Source: an uncultured Candidatus Nitrosopumilus sp. (GTDB lineage Archaea; Thermoproteota; Nitrososphaeria; Nitrososphaerales; Nitrosopumilaceae). From it: 64,000 nucleotides of DNA. Position numbers and translations under genes: made by a program. The notes beneath the pieces are model-generated. The model had not been told where the DNA came from and searched no databases. It worked only from the letters and a program-made list of their open reading frames with translations. The stretch covers positions 847,560 to 911,559 of the forward strand of contig CATOSM010000001.1 of assembly GCA_951812645.1 (NCBI GenBank). The letters run 5' to 3'. How positions within the stretch are numbered: position 1 is the first letter of the stretch; the number at the start of each line of letters is the position of its first letter. Shown here one piece after another: positions 34,712 to 43,916 of the stretch.

Positions 34712-36184
34712 ATGAAAATAAAGACTGAAAGTTCTGCAAAAAAGAAGACAGGCCTTCTATGCGGATTTGTCCTAGAAGATTCTGACAAAGTTATCGGATT
34801 GCCAAAATTTGATACCAAAGCCACATCTGCCATTAATCAATCTCTGAAAGATATGGAAGGAAAATTAGGAAAAACAAGCATCATTCCGCTATCCGGAAAA
34901 AATTCAGTGCAAAGAATTCTGCTTGCAGGAATAGGTAAAAAAGAAAACATGACAAACGATACCATCAGACTTGTTTCAGGAAAGATTGCTCAAAAAGCAA
35001 GAGAGTTAAAACTAAAAGAATTTTCAGTCATTGCACCTCCAAACTTTATAGCAGAGCCGACTTCTGCAGTCACTCAAATTATTGAGGGTTCCAAAATGGC
35101 CTTATACAAATTTGAAAGATTCAAAACAGAGAAAGTTGAGAGTTCCCCAGATCTTACAATCATTGTTTCAAAATCAAACGAAATTCTAAAAGCCATCAAA
35201 GCCGCAGAGATTGTCGCAGAGGGTGCAATATTTGCCAAAAGTATTGCAAATTTGCCACCAAACGAATGCACTCCTGCAACATTAGCAAACTTTGCAAAAA
35301 ATATGTCAAAAAGGAACAAAATGAAATGCAGTGTGATTTCAGAACCAGATCTAAAGAAGAGAGGGTTTGGAGGGATTTCAGCAGTAGGTCAAGGAAGTAG
35401 CAATCAACCAAAATTAATTATTTTAGAACATATGCGTGGAGGAGGAAGTGACAAACCAATCGTGTTGGTTGGAAAAGCAGTTACATTTGACACGGGGGGA
35501 ATTTCATTAAAACCCGGTGCCTCAATGGATGAAATGAAATTTGACAAATGTGGAGGATGTACGGTGTTGGGGATAATGAAAGCGATTTCAGAATTAAAAA
35601 CACCAATCAACGTTGTAGGAATAGTTCCTTCAGTTGAAAATATGCCAGATGGAAAATCATACAGGCCAGGGGACATAATAAAGATGTATGGTGGAAAAAC
35701 GGCGGAGATTCTAAATACAGATGCCGAGGGAAGATTGATTTTAGCAGATGCGATGGCATATGGAGAAAGACATTATTCGCCAAAAGCAATCATTGATTTT
35801 GCAACACTGACAGGCGCATGCATAGTTGCATTAGGAACGAATGTTGCTGCAATTGTATCAAATGATGAAAGACTGACAAAGAAGATCAATGATTCATCTA
35901 AAAGAACCGCAGAAGAAATTTGGGAGCTTCCATTAAACCAAGACTATATGGACATGATAAAATCAGATGTTGCAGATATGAAAAATGTCGGGATTGGAAG
36001 AGCGGCTGGAACTATTATGGCTGCGGCATTTTTGAGAAATGCAGTGGAAAAAACTCCGTGGGCCCATATCGATATTGCAGGTGTTGCATGGACACAGGGT
36101 GCTACAAAAGAAAAACCATACAATCCAAAAGGTGCTACAGGTTTTGGTGTAAGATTGGCCTTAGATTATTTGCAAAGTTTATAG
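34712..36184 (+). CDS. pepA: leucyl aminopeptidase (M17)
   Basis: 490 residues. Hexameric cytosolic aminopeptidase removing N-terminal residues, with two metal ions. Catalytic and metal motifs: VGKAVTFDTGGISLKPGASMDEMKFDKCGG (Lys and Asp ligands), and the M17 signature NTDAEGRLILADAMAYG (Asp, Glu, Arg). The N-terminal 150 residues form the usual Rossmann-like lid. The C-terminal WAHIDIAGVAW and YNPKGATGFGVR match the family. The promoter and start ATG 34712 (MKIKTESSAKKK) lie 23 bp behind the DCC-family gene. Confidence 0.94.
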   Translation: MKIKTESSAKKKTGLLCGFVLEDSDKVIGLPKFDTKATSAINQSLKDMEGKLGKTSIIPLSGKNSVQRILLAGIGKKENMTNDTIRLVSGKIAQKARELKLKEFSVIAPPNFIAEPTSAVTQIIEGSKMALYKFERFKTEKVESSPDLTIIVSKSNEILKAIKAAEIVAEGAIFAKSIANLPPNECTPATLANFAKNMSKRNKMKCSVISEPDLKKRGFGGISAVGQGSSNQPKLIILEHMRGGGSDKPIVLVGKAVTFDTGGISLKPGASMDEMKFDKCGGCTVLGIMKAISELKTPINVVGIVPSVENMPDGKSYRPGDIIKMYGGKTAEILNTDAEGRLILADAMAYGERHYSPKAIIDFATLTGACIVALGTNVAAIVSNDERLTKKINDSSKRTAEEIWELPLNQDYMDMIKSDVADMKNVGIGRAAGTIMAAAFLRNAVEKTPWAHIDIAGVAWTQGATKEKPYNPKGATGFGVRLALDYLQSL

Positions 36185-36186
36185 AA

Positions 36187-36315
36187 TCAGTATCCCCTAC
36201 TATTCCTATCAGGAGTGCCGACATTTGGATTTCTCCAACCGTGTTTTTCCATCATGTGGTTTAGTAATCGTATGTCATTATCACATGTTTCTCCACAGAC
36301 ACTGCAATTTGGCAT
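36187..36315 (-). CDS. 42-residue C2H2 zinc-finger miniprotein
   Basis: ATG at 36315, TGA at 36187-36189, 42 codons. The sequence MPNCSVCGETCDNDIRLLNH fits a classical C2H2 finger: Cys4-x2-Cys7-x12-His20-x4-His25, and it ends in GWRNPNVGTPDRNSRGY. Spacing matches Cys-x2-Cys-x12-His-x(2-8)-His. The gene lies tail to tail with pepA (gap 2 bp) and before the 5S rRNA. Minus-strand TATA-like ttttaatac about 30 bp upstream (about 36344-36352) supports expression. Single-finger proteins of this size are common in archaea and bind DNA or RNA; function unknown. Confidence 0.7.
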   Translation of the reverse strand: MPNCSVCGETCDNDIRLLNHMMEKHGWRNPNVGTPDRNSRGY

Positions 36316-36371
36316 CGAGTTCACATCAATCAAATTAATTCAGTATTAAAAGATTGGTTGTAAAGCAGAAA

Positions 36372-36487
36372 ATGCCAGCACCGTTGCTTCCCAAGAGCTC
36401 TCGCATCTTAGTAGCACAACAGCGACGTCAGGTTTGACTTCCAAGTTCGGAACGGGATTGGGTCGCACCCTAACGCTATGGCCGGCT
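36372..36487 (-). rRNA. rrf: 5S ribosomal RNA (solitary)
   Basis: About 116 nt. The minus strand has GCCGGCCATAGCG at the 5' end pairing GCCGGC with GCTGGC (one G-U) at the 3' end, and the highly conserved loop CCCGTTCCGAACTTGGAAG with GTCAAACC. The exact ends may vary by one or two bases. No 16S or 23S gene is nearby, which is usual for this phylum. Confidence 0.95.
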
Positions 36488-36581
36488 TGAAATTCGTTGC
36501 CAAATTCTCATCTATTAACCTAACGCCAGATTATGACCATCCCAAAATAGGTATAAAGCAAAGAAAATACCGGTTTACAAC

Positions 36582-38369
36582 ATGACTCACAGGGTAGCAG
36601 TTTTAGACCAAGATCTGTGTCAGCCACAAAAATGTGGCCTGGAATGCATAAAATATTGCCCAGTGAACAAGTCAGGTGCAGAATGTGTCACCGTTAACGA
36701 AGAGGCAAAAAAGGCACAGATTGATGAAGACGTTTGCAATGGCTGTGGAATTTGCGTCAAAGTATGCCCATTTGATGCAATAACGATTGTCAACCTTGCA
36801 AGTGAGATTGCAACTGATAAAATTCACCAGTATGGGATGAATTCGTTTCGACTATACAGGCTGCCTACGCCAAAGAAAGGGGAAGTTGTCGGATTATTGG
36901 GAAGGAACGGAATGGGTAAAAGTACAGTTGTCAACATTCTATCAGGCAACCTTAAACCGAATTTAGGAAGACATGAGAACCCACCAGAATGGGATGAGAT
37001 TTTAAAACATTACAGTGGGACAGAGATGAAGCAACATTTTGAAAAAATTGAACAAAGGCAAATTAGCGCGTCAATAAAACCACAGCAAGTACATCACATT
37101 GCACAAGCGTTTGATGGAACAGGCAAAGAATTACTTGACAAGTATGACGAACGTGGGGCAACAAGGGAGTTAATCAGAGAACTAGGATTGGAAAATTCAA
37201 TGGAACAGAGTTTGAAAGAATTAAGCGGTGGAGAACTGCAAAGGATTGCAGTTGCAGCAGCGGCATCAAAGGATACAGAGTTTTACTTTTTTGATGAACC
37301 GTCATCATACAATGATGTTTTTCAAAGGACAGGAGTGGCCAGGGTAATACAAAATTTGGCTAAAACGGGAAAAAGTGTGATGGTAGTGGAGCATGATTTG
37401 ACATTATTGGATTTTCTAAGTGACTATATCGAGGTGCTGTATGGGGAACCTACGGCATACGGGATTGTTTCAAATATTTTGTCTACCAAGATTGGAATCA
37501 ATGTTTTTCTTGACGGGTATTTGCCAAACGAAAACGTGAGGTTTAGAGATAAGAAATTTTCCTTTGATGTATCGTCCTCATCTACTGACATTTTCCAAGA
37601 AGGTAGCGAAGTTCTTTCGTACCCAAAACTAGGAAAAAAATACCCCACATTTTCAGTACAGATTGAGCCCGGATCGATAAGAAAAGGGGAAGTTTTGGGA
37701 ATAATGGGTGCTAATGCATTGGGTAAAACCACCATGATGAAGATGATTGCAGGGGTCGAAAGGCCAGATTCCGGAAGCGTTGATAAGAAAATCAAAATTG
37801 CTTACAAGCCACAATACCTTCAAAATGATCTTGATGTAGAAGTAATTTCGATTTTAGATAAAGCAAATGGGAATCCGGTAGAAGGAAGTATGGAAGAAGA
37901 GCAGATACTGGATCCATTAAAAATTAAAAAACTTTACAGCAAATCTATCAGGAACTTATCGGGGGGAGAATTGCAAAAAGTGGCTGTTGCGTCTTGTTTG
38001 CTACAGAAGGTTGATTTGTATGCGTTAGACGAACCTTCGGCATTTTTGGATGTAGAAGACAGGATTGCAGTTGCAAAATTCCTACAAAAGTTTGTTCGCT
38101 CCTTTGGAAAATCGGCAGTAATCATTGATCATGATTTACAATTAATGGATTTGATGTCAGACTCTATGATAATTTTTGAAGGCGAACCAGGTTCTGCAGG
38201 TGTGGCCACATCACCGATGCCAAAAGCTGATGCAATGAACAGGTTCCTGAAGTCATTAGACATGTCATTTAGAAGAGACGAAAGAAGTCTGAGGCCACGC
38301 GTAAACAAATTGGAAAGCAGGTTGGATAAAGACCAGAAAACGACTGGAAACTTCTATTACAGGCATTGA
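36582..38369 (+). CDS. ribosome recycling/splitting factor ABCE1 (Rli1)
   Basis: 595 residues. It splits ribosomes after termination and bridges to initiation. The N-terminal iron-sulfur domain has two 4Fe-4S motifs: CGLECIKYCPVNKSGAEC and CNGCGICVKVCPFDAI. Two ABC domains follow, Walker A GLLGRNGMGKST and GIMGANALGKTT, each with a signature (LSGGELQRIAVAAA and LSGGELQKVAVASC) and Walker B (FYFFDEPSS and LYALDEPSA). The hinge linker and the Cys-rich N-terminus are diagnostic for ABCE1 over other ABC proteins. Overlaps the trm5 start by four bases. Confidence 0.97.
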   Translation: MTHRVAVLDQDLCQPQKCGLECIKYCPVNKSGAECVTVNEEAKKAQIDEDVCNGCGICVKVCPFDAITIVNLASEIATDKIHQYGMNSFRLYRLPTPKKGEVVGLLGRNGMGKSTVVNILSGNLKPNLGRHENPPEWDEILKHYSGTEMKQHFEKIEQRQISASIKPQQVHHIAQAFDGTGKELLDKYDERGATRELIRELGLENSMEQSLKELSGGELQRIAVAAAASKDTEFYFFDEPSSYNDVFQRTGVARVIQNLAKTGKSVMVVEHDLTLLDFLSDYIEVLYGEPTAYGIVSNILSTKIGINVFLDGYLPNENVRFRDKKFSFDVSSSSTDIFQEGSEVLSYPKLGKKYPTFSVQIEPGSIRKGEVLGIMGANALGKTTMMKMIAGVERPDSGSVDKKIKIAYKPQYLQNDLDVEVISILDKANGNPVEGSMEEEQILDPLKIKKLYSKSIRNLSGGELQKVAVASCLLQKVDLYALDEPSAFLDVEDRIAVAKFLQKFVRSFGKSAVIIDHDLQLMDLMSDSMIIFEGEPGSAGVATSPMPKADAMNRFLKSLDMSFRRDERSLRPRVNKLESRLDKDQKTTGNFYYRH

Positions 38370-39202
38370 CCCGAATGTTAAAAAAAGCACTGGAAGACGT
38401 GCTTACCGAAAAAGAAAGTGACGGACTGATTTCCGCATTTGATCAGATAGGACGGATAATCATTGTAAGAATTCCCGATTCGCTCTTATCAAAAAAGAAG
38501 ATCATTGGCAAGACACTCTTAGACGAAGTAAAAATTGTAAAAAGCGTATTTTATCAGGCCTCTGCAGTGGAAGGGGATTTTCGCACTAGAGATTTAGAGA
38601 TTCTTGCAGGCGAGGATAATACGGAGACAGAATACAGAGAATTTGGTTGTAGATTTACTGTCGATGTAAAAAATGCATTTTTTTCGCCCAGATTATCCAC
38701 AGAAAGAGAGAGGATAGCCAATCTAATTCAAGAGGGGGAGATAATGACCAACATGTTTGCAGGGGTAGGGATGTTTTCAATTATGGCAGCAAAAAGAAAA
38801 AAATGCACTGTATATAGCCTAGATATCAACCCTATCGCTTCAAAGTTGTGTGAAGCAAATATTGGACTAAACAGGCTTGCAGGAAACGTGATTTCAATTA
38901 ACGGGGATTCGTCACAGATTATCAAGGAACAGTTGATGAATAAATCGGATAGGACGCTAATGTTGTTGCCAGAAAGATCAGACGAATTTTTAGAACCTGC
39001 AATCAGTACAACCAAAGACGGCGGAATCATTCACTATTATTCACACATACACGCAGACAAAAAAACGGATGCAGTAAAACTTTCAGAAGAACGCTATCTC
39101 AGTGTAACGCCAGTCAAATCAGAAATTTTAGATTCAAAAATAGTTAGAGCGGTGGGTCCAAGATACTATCAAACAGTGGTAGATGTAAGGATTTCCAAAT
39201 AA
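38366..39202 (+). CDS. trm5: tRNA (guanine37-N1)-methyltransferase Trm5-like
   Basis: 278 residues. The N-terminal part (KALEDVLTEKESDGLISAFDQIGRIIIVRIPD) fits the Trm5 D1 domain that reads tRNA shape. SAM-binding motif I is IMTNMFAGVGMFSIMAAKRK, motif II YSLDINPIASKLCEANI, and motif IV-like LMLLPERSDEFLEPA, in place of the usual NPP/NLP. Methylates G37 beside the anticodon to prevent frameshifting. TTG 38366 overlaps the ABCE1 stop as TTGA; an ATG at 38375 (MLKKAL) is also in frame. Converges with the next gene across a 1-bp gap. Confidence 0.8.
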   Translation: MTRMLKKALEDVLTEKESDGLISAFDQIGRIIIVRIPDSLLSKKKIIGKTLLDEVKIVKSVFYQASAVEGDFRTRDLEILAGEDNTETEYREFGCRFTVDVKNAFFSPRLSTERERIANLIQEGEIMTNMFAGVGMFSIMAAKRKKCTVYSLDINPIASKLCEANIGLNRLAGNVISINGDSSQIIKEQLMNKSDRTLMLLPERSDEFLEPAISTTKDGGIIHYYSHIHADKKTDAVKLSEERYLSVTPVKSEILDSKIVRAVGPRYYQTVVDVRISK

Positions 39203-39203
39203 T

Positions 39204-39422
39204 TTAGTCATCAGATGTGATAGATGCGGGAGAGGGCTTTGTTGTTGCCATCACATACCCAATCCATGCAATGACTCCCAAAATTCCTCCGGCAATCATC
39301 AGCACGGACAGTTGTAATACGATTGGACTCCATTCAGAAAGCATTAGCAAGTATGCATAAACAAAAAATCCGCCAATACAGAGAGCAAAAATGGTAATGC
39401 CCATTCCTTTTCGTTTATCCAT
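39204..39422 (-). CDS. two-helix membrane protein, 72 aa
   Basis: 72 residues with two predicted membrane helices, ITIFALCIGGFFVYAYLLML and LQLSVLMIAGGILGVIAWIGYV, a short basic N-terminus (MDKRKG) that should lie inside, and a polar acidic tail. No motif. Function and family unknown. It converges with trm5 with a one-base gap. TATA-like AT-rich DNA before the ATG is consistent with its own promoter. Confidence 0.6.
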   Translation of the reverse strand: MDKRKGMGITIFALCIGGFFVYAYLLMLSEWSPIVLQLSVLMIAGGILGVIAWIGYVMATTKPSPASITSDD

Positions 39423-39459
39423 GGCGAAGAATTTTTTGTGAGTTATTTATTGGTTTGAA

Positions 39460-39972
39460 CTAGCTTAACTCAATTGCCATAAGATATGCATCTTCGCCAT
39501 CTCTGTAATAGGCGTTTAATTGCTGCCTAATTGCAAATCCCAATCTTTCATATAATCTAACAGCGTCTGTATTACTGCATCTCACTTCTAGATAGAATTC
39601 GTCACATTTTCTCAGTTTTACGCCGTTAACAGATTCTTCGACAAGAGCATTTCCAATTCCTTTTTTCCTGTGTTCATCAAGTACGGCAATAGAAACTACG
39701 TGGCCTTTCTTTACAAAACCTAATTTTTTAAAATTTGAAAAGCCGAATTCAGTTTTACACATGATGTAACCAACATGCTTTCCACCGATTTCCGCTACGA
39801 TGAATGCTTCAGGCAATTCGGCAAGCAGACTCTCATAGAAATAGTCCGAATAGTGCTCAGGCAGGGTTTTCAAATTGATTTCCATTACAGAGATAAGATC
39901 GCTAGGCTCTGCCCGCCGTATATTACAACCCCCCAACTGTCTAAGAATCACTTGCATGACTCTATAGCGCAT
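39460..39972 (-). CDS. N-alpha acetyltransferase, Ard1/RimI-like
   Basis: 170 residues. A GNAT fold with NIRRAEPSDLISVMEINLKTLPEHYSD, typical for archaeal Ard1-type N-terminal acetyltransferases, the acetyl-CoA loop VAVLDEHRKKGIGNALVEES (R/QxxGxG/A) and FYLEVRCSNTDAVRLYERLGF, which holds the catalytic Tyr region. It ends in AYYRDGEDAYLMAIEL as in Ard1. It acetylates Nalpha of proteins, as in Sulfolobus. ATG 39972 begins the frame; the second ATG (MQVILRQLG, 39957) is an alternative. Confidence 0.86.
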   Translation of the reverse strand: MRYRVMQVILRQLGGCNIRRAEPSDLISVMEINLKTLPEHYSDYFYESLLAELPEAFIVAEIGGKHVGYIMCKTEFGFSNFKKLGFVKKGHVVSIAVLDEHRKKGIGNALVEESVNGVKLRKCDEFYLEVRCSNTDAVRLYERLGFAIRQQLNAYYRDGEDAYLMAIELS

Positions 39973-40007
39973 TATCGATATTTAATTTTAAACCAAAAGA
40001 CCATTTA

Positions 40008-41144
40008 ATGGAAAAATATAGCGTTAAAGAGATGGGGGATCCTTCACAAGAAGATATCATTTCGCTAGTTAATTCCATATTTCGTGTGAGTGAATTTACC
40101 AAAAATGAGTTCTCCTTGGAATTCAAAATTGGTGATGATGATTTTAAATCAAAATTTGAAGATTTGGCAAGAGAGTTAGAAGATGTGAGATATGTCTCCA
40201 AATTAGAAAAAATTGAAAATGGAGACCTGTATCTCATCATTCAAAAATTTCCACCAGGAAGGCAGAGGAGATTTTTAAGCTCATCATGGATTCCCAGAAT
40301 TTTGTTTGTTGTTGTGATAGGGTTCGTTATGTTTGATGGATATTACAAAACATCCTTTGGAAATACAATTGTGGATTTAGGAGATCCGTTAGAAGTTTCA
40401 ATATATTACGTATTGGCATTGATGGGAATTCTAGGCGCTCATGAGCTTGGCCACATGATTGCTGCTAAGAAGCACAAGCTAAAGACCACATGGCCGTATT
40501 TTCTACCGGGAATTCCAATATACGGAATACCGACATTTGGAGCGCTGATTCAATCAAGAGGACTGACAATTAATCGAGAGATTTTGTTTGATGTGGCAAT
40601 TGCAGGTCCAATTGCAGGTTTGGTGATTGCAATTATCGTTTCAATTTATGGTGCATACACAGCGCCAGTTTTGGATGATCTGATCATGGGAGAAGTGATT
40701 GATGATCCAAGATTACGGGATTGGGCTTTGGGAGAGCCATTACTCCTGACTGCCAGTTTAGCATTGTTTGGAAAGGGGGACCTATATGGAAATACAATAT
40801 ACATGACACCTTTCATCTTTGCCGCATGGGTCGGGTATCTAATCACGTTTATCAATTTGCTACCGGCATGGCAATTGGACGGGGGCCATTTAGCCAGAAC
40901 TTTGATGGGTTCAAAAATCCACCGCTATGCAACGTACGGAAGCTTGGGGGTACTTGTTTTGCTAAATTTCTGGCCAATGGCAATGCTGATTTTTGTACTA
41001 AGTAGAAGAAACCCCAGTGCATCACCATTGGATGATGTATCACCACTTTCACGAAATAGAAAACTAGCGTACGTCGGAATTATAGGATTGGCAGTCCTGT
41101 GCGCTCCCTTACCGACGCAGATTTTACCAGGAATACTATCTTAG
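40008..41144 (+). CDS. membrane-embedded site-2 protease (M50 family)
   Basis: 378 residues. A soluble N-terminal region (1-90, with KMGDPSQEDI-like start) is followed by membrane helices at about 95-115, 130-155, 198-220, 265-290 and 310-330. The zinc motif HELGH is at 145-149, and the third zinc-ligand motif is LLPAWQLDGGHLART with Asp291. This M50 class cleaves membrane-bound substrates inside the bilayer, often in stress signalling; the substrate here is not known. The ATG at 40008 follows a 35-bp gap from the acetyltransferase gene on the other strand. End overlaps the LarA-like gene by nine bases. Confidence 0.9.
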   Translation: MEKYSVKEMGDPSQEDIISLVNSIFRVSEFTKNEFSLEFKIGDDDFKSKFEDLARELEDVRYVSKLEKIENGDLYLIIQKFPPGRQRRFLSSSWIPRILFVVVIGFVMFDGYYKTSFGNTIVDLGDPLEVSIYYVLALMGILGAHELGHMIAAKKHKLKTTWPYFLPGIPIYGIPTFGALIQSRGLTINREILFDVAIAGPIAGLVIAIIVSIYGAYTAPVLDDLIMGEVIDDPRLRDWALGEPLLLTASLALFGKGDLYGNTIYMTPFIFAAWVGYLITFINLLPAWQLDGGHLARTLMGSKIHRYATYGSLGVLVLLNFWPMAMLIFVLSRRNPSASPLDDVSPLSRNRKLAYVGIIGLAVLCAPLPTQILPGILS

Positions 41145-42218
41145 TAGTAATCTTGCACCGTCTGTAACAACTGCGACTTTCTGTCTAGCACCTTGTGTTT
41201 TTAGAATGTAATCCATAGAATATTTTATCCCCTGCATTGAAATCAAACCAAGTTTCTTGGCATAAAACTCAGGTAAGATGGAAACTAGGCCTATCTGAAA
41301 GTTCTTTTGAATTTCTGAAAGAAACAACAAATCCTCCATCCCGTCAACGTACTTGCTAGGGTTTTTCAATTGTTCCAAAGTCAATCTGTCTTCAAGATGC
41401 TGCTGTAATGCATCAGACCCCAGACCTCCTTTACATTCGGCAACTAGGATAGCAAGACCGTCTTTTCTGATGGCATTAGAACAATTCCAAAGTGAAGAGA
41501 ATGAGGTTCCTAAATTGTCATTGCTTGCATCTTTGCCAGTGCTTATGACCATTGTTTTGTGCTGACCTACATCCTTGATTGAATTTGATTCGAGTGTTTT
41601 TGTAGATCCGATAGTTTCAGAAGGATGGCCCGTTGAAAAATCAATGATGCCTTCAGAATTTGCAATAATTTCTATTCCCTGAATTTCAAAATCATCTGCA
41701 AATTTTTTTGCTTCTGCAAGACTTTCAGGATACTGTCCGGGAGTTGGGAGATTTCCTTGTCTTTTTGCATATGCTGAAAGCATTGATTCTTGACCGAATT
41801 TTTTGATAAGACGCGTGGCAATTGTCTCATAACCGAATAATCCATTAAACTCCATTTCTCCCATGAAAACCAAATTAGGGTTTGAGATATCAGGATCGGC
41901 AAATTCGTTAATTGAGCTTCCCTCAGGTAGGCCAGACTTTACCAAGTTGAGGATTTTTTTGTCGGTCAGTATTTTGGGGAATGGCTTTGATTTTTGCTCA
42001 CATAAAGTGAACAGGGAAGAAATGATTTTTAGAATGGATTTAGAATTGTGCAAGACTACGAGTTCCATCGGTTTTGATAAATCCAATGTGTTTAGTTTTT
42101 CATTGATCGCTGAATCATCCAAGATTTTACCTTCAGAATCAATTTTTTGCCCCAAATTTTCTGCCTTTATATCCAAAACTACGTCAGCAATACCATAATT
42201 TAACCAGATTTCAGGCAT
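41136..42218 (-). CDS. LarA-like (lactate racemase catalytic-domain) protein
   Basis: About 360 residues from ATG 42218 (MPEIWLNYGIADVVLDI); an upstream in-frame ATG at 42251 adds 11 hydrophobic residues that do not fit. The beginning EIWLNYG and ADVVLD resembles the LarA N-terminal beta sheet, and the later KTMVISTGKDASNDNLGTS and GLAILVAECKGGLGSDAL match the C-terminal region of nickel-pincer LarA proteins. The expected His residues are not all seen (only HLED, HNSK, DVGQHKTMV), so racemase activity is doubtful. Convergent with the M50 protease gene, divergent from pyrE. Confidence 0.5.
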   Translation of the reverse strand: MPEIWLNYGIADVVLDIKAENLGQKIDSEGKILDDSAINEKLNTLDLSKPMELVVLHNSKSILKIISSLFTLCEQKSKPFPKILTDKKILNLVKSGLPEGSSINEFADPDISNPNLVFMGEMEFNGLFGYETIATRLIKKFGQESMLSAYAKRQGNLPTPGQYPESLAEAKKFADDFEIQGIEIIANSEGIIDFSTGHPSETIGSTKTLESNSIKDVGQHKTMVISTGKDASNDNLGTSFSSLWNCSNAIRKDGLAILVAECKGGLGSDALQQHLEDRLTLEQLKNPSKYVDGMEDLLFLSEIQKNFQIGLVSILPEFYAKKLGLISMQGIKYSMDYILKTQGARQKVAVVTDGARLLLR

Positions 42219-42268
42219 AATTATCACACAATACAAAACAAAATAAATCAAGTGTAGTTAAATTTTGT

Positions 42269-42874
42269 ATGGAATTTGTGAAAGAGTTTGCGACCTTTTT
42301 GCATGAAAAAGGCATCATAAAATTTGGTGACTTTGAACTGGCAAGTGGAAAAAAGAGTCCGTATTATGTAGATTTGAGGTTGGTTCCAGGCTATCCTATT
42401 GAATTTAGAAAAATGGTAAAGCGTCTAGAAAGTGAGATTAGTCAAGATATTGGATTGGATAATTTCGAATCAATTGTTTCGGTACCAACAGGAGGCCTAG
42501 TGATTGCATCAGCATTGGCAATCGAAACAGTCAAGCCACTCATCTACGTAAGAAGTAAGCCAAAAGATTACGGGACATCAAAATCAGTTGAAGGAAGGAT
42601 TCATGACGATATGAAGGCGGTAATGATAGACGATGTTGCCACTACAGGGGGTTCGGTTGTCAATGCAATAAAATCCCTAAAAGAGGTAAACATACAAGTT
42701 AAAGATGCGTATGTAATTGTAGATAGGATGGAAGGGGCAGGTAAAGCGATGGAAGGGTTAGGGGTGAAAATGCATTCAGTTTTGAATGTTCTGCAAATTG
42801 CAGAAGCTTTAGTTGAACAGAATCTCATCGATGAGACGGTTCTAGAAAAAGTAAAAAATCAAACCAACAAATGA
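42269..42874 (+). CDS. pyrE: orotate phosphoribosyltransferase
   Basis: 201 residues. Uses PRPP to convert orotate to OMP in pyrimidine synthesis. Motifs: FGDFELASGKKSPYYVDLRLVPGYP, FESIVSVPTGGLVIASALA, LIYVRSKPKDYGTSKSVEG (catalytic Lys) and the PRPP loop AVMIDDVATTGGSVVNAI. All active-site features are present. It marks the left border of the accessory island. Divergent from the LarA-like gene by about 50 bp. Confidence 0.95.
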   Translation: MEFVKEFATFLHEKGIIKFGDFELASGKKSPYYVDLRLVPGYPIEFRKMVKRLESEISQDIGLDNFESIVSVPTGGLVIASALAIETVKPLIYVRSKPKDYGTSKSVEGRIHDDMKAVMIDDVATTGGSVVNAIKSLKEVNIQVKDAYVIVDRMEGAGKAMEGLGVKMHSVLNVLQIAEALVEQNLIDETVLEKVKNQTNK

Positions 42875-43049
42875 GTTTCGGCAGCTCAGACAAATGCCTT
42901 CCAATCATCATTCAGATATAACTCTGATTCTTCATTGCGGCCAGATGATTTTTGATTTGCTTGGTTTAAAAATAATGGGAAATAATGCTGATCTTTGTAT
43001 ATGATTCAACCGTTTTAAGCACGTTTTTAAGAGGCAGTGGTTGATTATC
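42875..43049. other. gene-poor border with short coding remnants
   Basis: The stretch between pyrE and IS copy B holds no gene. On the plus strand ATG 42985 opens a 19-codon peptide (MLIFVYDSTVLSTFLRGSG) that resembles the start of a PIN-domain protein before stopping at 43042, just in front of the IS. On the minus strand a 39-codon open frame reads through 42906-42966 and ends NDDWKAFV with no start codon. Both may be traces of genes cut during insertion; neither is firmly supported. Confidence 0.25.
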
Positions 43050-43916
43050 AACTCATCCTAAAACCGATCATTTTGTAAGTAATTCATGATAATCGGGATC
43101 TAAGAATGGCTCTGCTGATACATCTTTCATGATTCACAAAGAAATGTCAGACATTCAATGGAACGCAGTTGCATCACATCTGCAAAAACCGGAAGACCAG
43201 GATGTAATGACAGAAACACAATCAACGGAATATTGTTTGTCCTAACAACCGGTTGCAGGTGGGCAGACATGCCAGACAGATACGGTTCAAAATCCACTGC
43301 GCATCTGAGATTCTCAGAACTGCAGCAAAAAGGAATATGGAAAAGGATTCTATCCAGTTCAATCAAATATGCACACAGACAGGGAAAAATCAACCTGCAA
43401 AAAATTTCAGTTGATTCATCATCAGTTGCCGCCAAAAAAGGGGGGACAAAACAGGATATGACGGGTTCAGAAAGATCCTGGGCACAAAAATACACGCTGC
43501 AGTAGACGGGACAGGACTGCCAATCTCAATTAGGGCCAGCCCTGTAAATGTCCATGACAGTACAAAATTCATTGATGTGTCATAAGACATCTCAGAACCT
43601 GCAGGTGATGGTTTGATACGGCAGATCATCTTCAGCGTATGCCTACAGGGGATACGATGCGGCATACATCAGAAACTATCTGGGATGCCATGGGATTGAC
43701 TGTTGTATTCTATACGGGAACAATTCAAAGGACATTGCACAAAACAGGAATCAAAAACATCATGGCAAGACAAGGTTTGTCGTAGAACGGTTCCTTACAT
43801 GGCTCAAATGCGGACTTCACAGGACGGCAGTCAGATACGAAATGAACTGTGATGACTGTCTCGGGTTTGTGTATCTGGCATGCGTCATGATGTATTGGAG
43901 GGCTTTAGGACAAGTT
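43050..43916 (+). mobile_element. IS5-family element, copy B (complete outline, dead)
   Basis: About 867 bp bounded by terminal inverted repeats aactcatcctaaaacc (43050-43065) and ggctttaggacaagtt (43901-43916), the right end slightly diverged. Internal lesions: a 10-bp deletion after the codons for ASHL in the N-terminal region, an in-frame TAA after DVS near 43583, and local insertion near 43630. It is therefore older than copy C. The homopolymer is 6 A, 6 G. Confidence 0.9.
43129..43913 (+). pseudogene. IS5-family transposase (copy B), multiply broken
   Basis: ATG 43129 (MIHKEMSDIQW) begins the usual transposase, but a 10-bp deletion shifts the frame after about 17 codons. The following piece is readable as DRNTINGILFVLTTGCRWADM and IDSSSV-type SVDSSSVAAKK to the A6G6 tract, then shifts frame. 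A TAA within the catalytic part (DVS-stop) and further insertions remove the second half. Asp of the first motif is still visible, but no functional product is possible. Confidence 0.88.

Noticed and set aside
42985-43044. PIN-like peptide MLIFVYDSTVLSTF
   Set aside because: Only 19 codons, similarity to a PIN start too short to call; kept only as a remark in the border entry.
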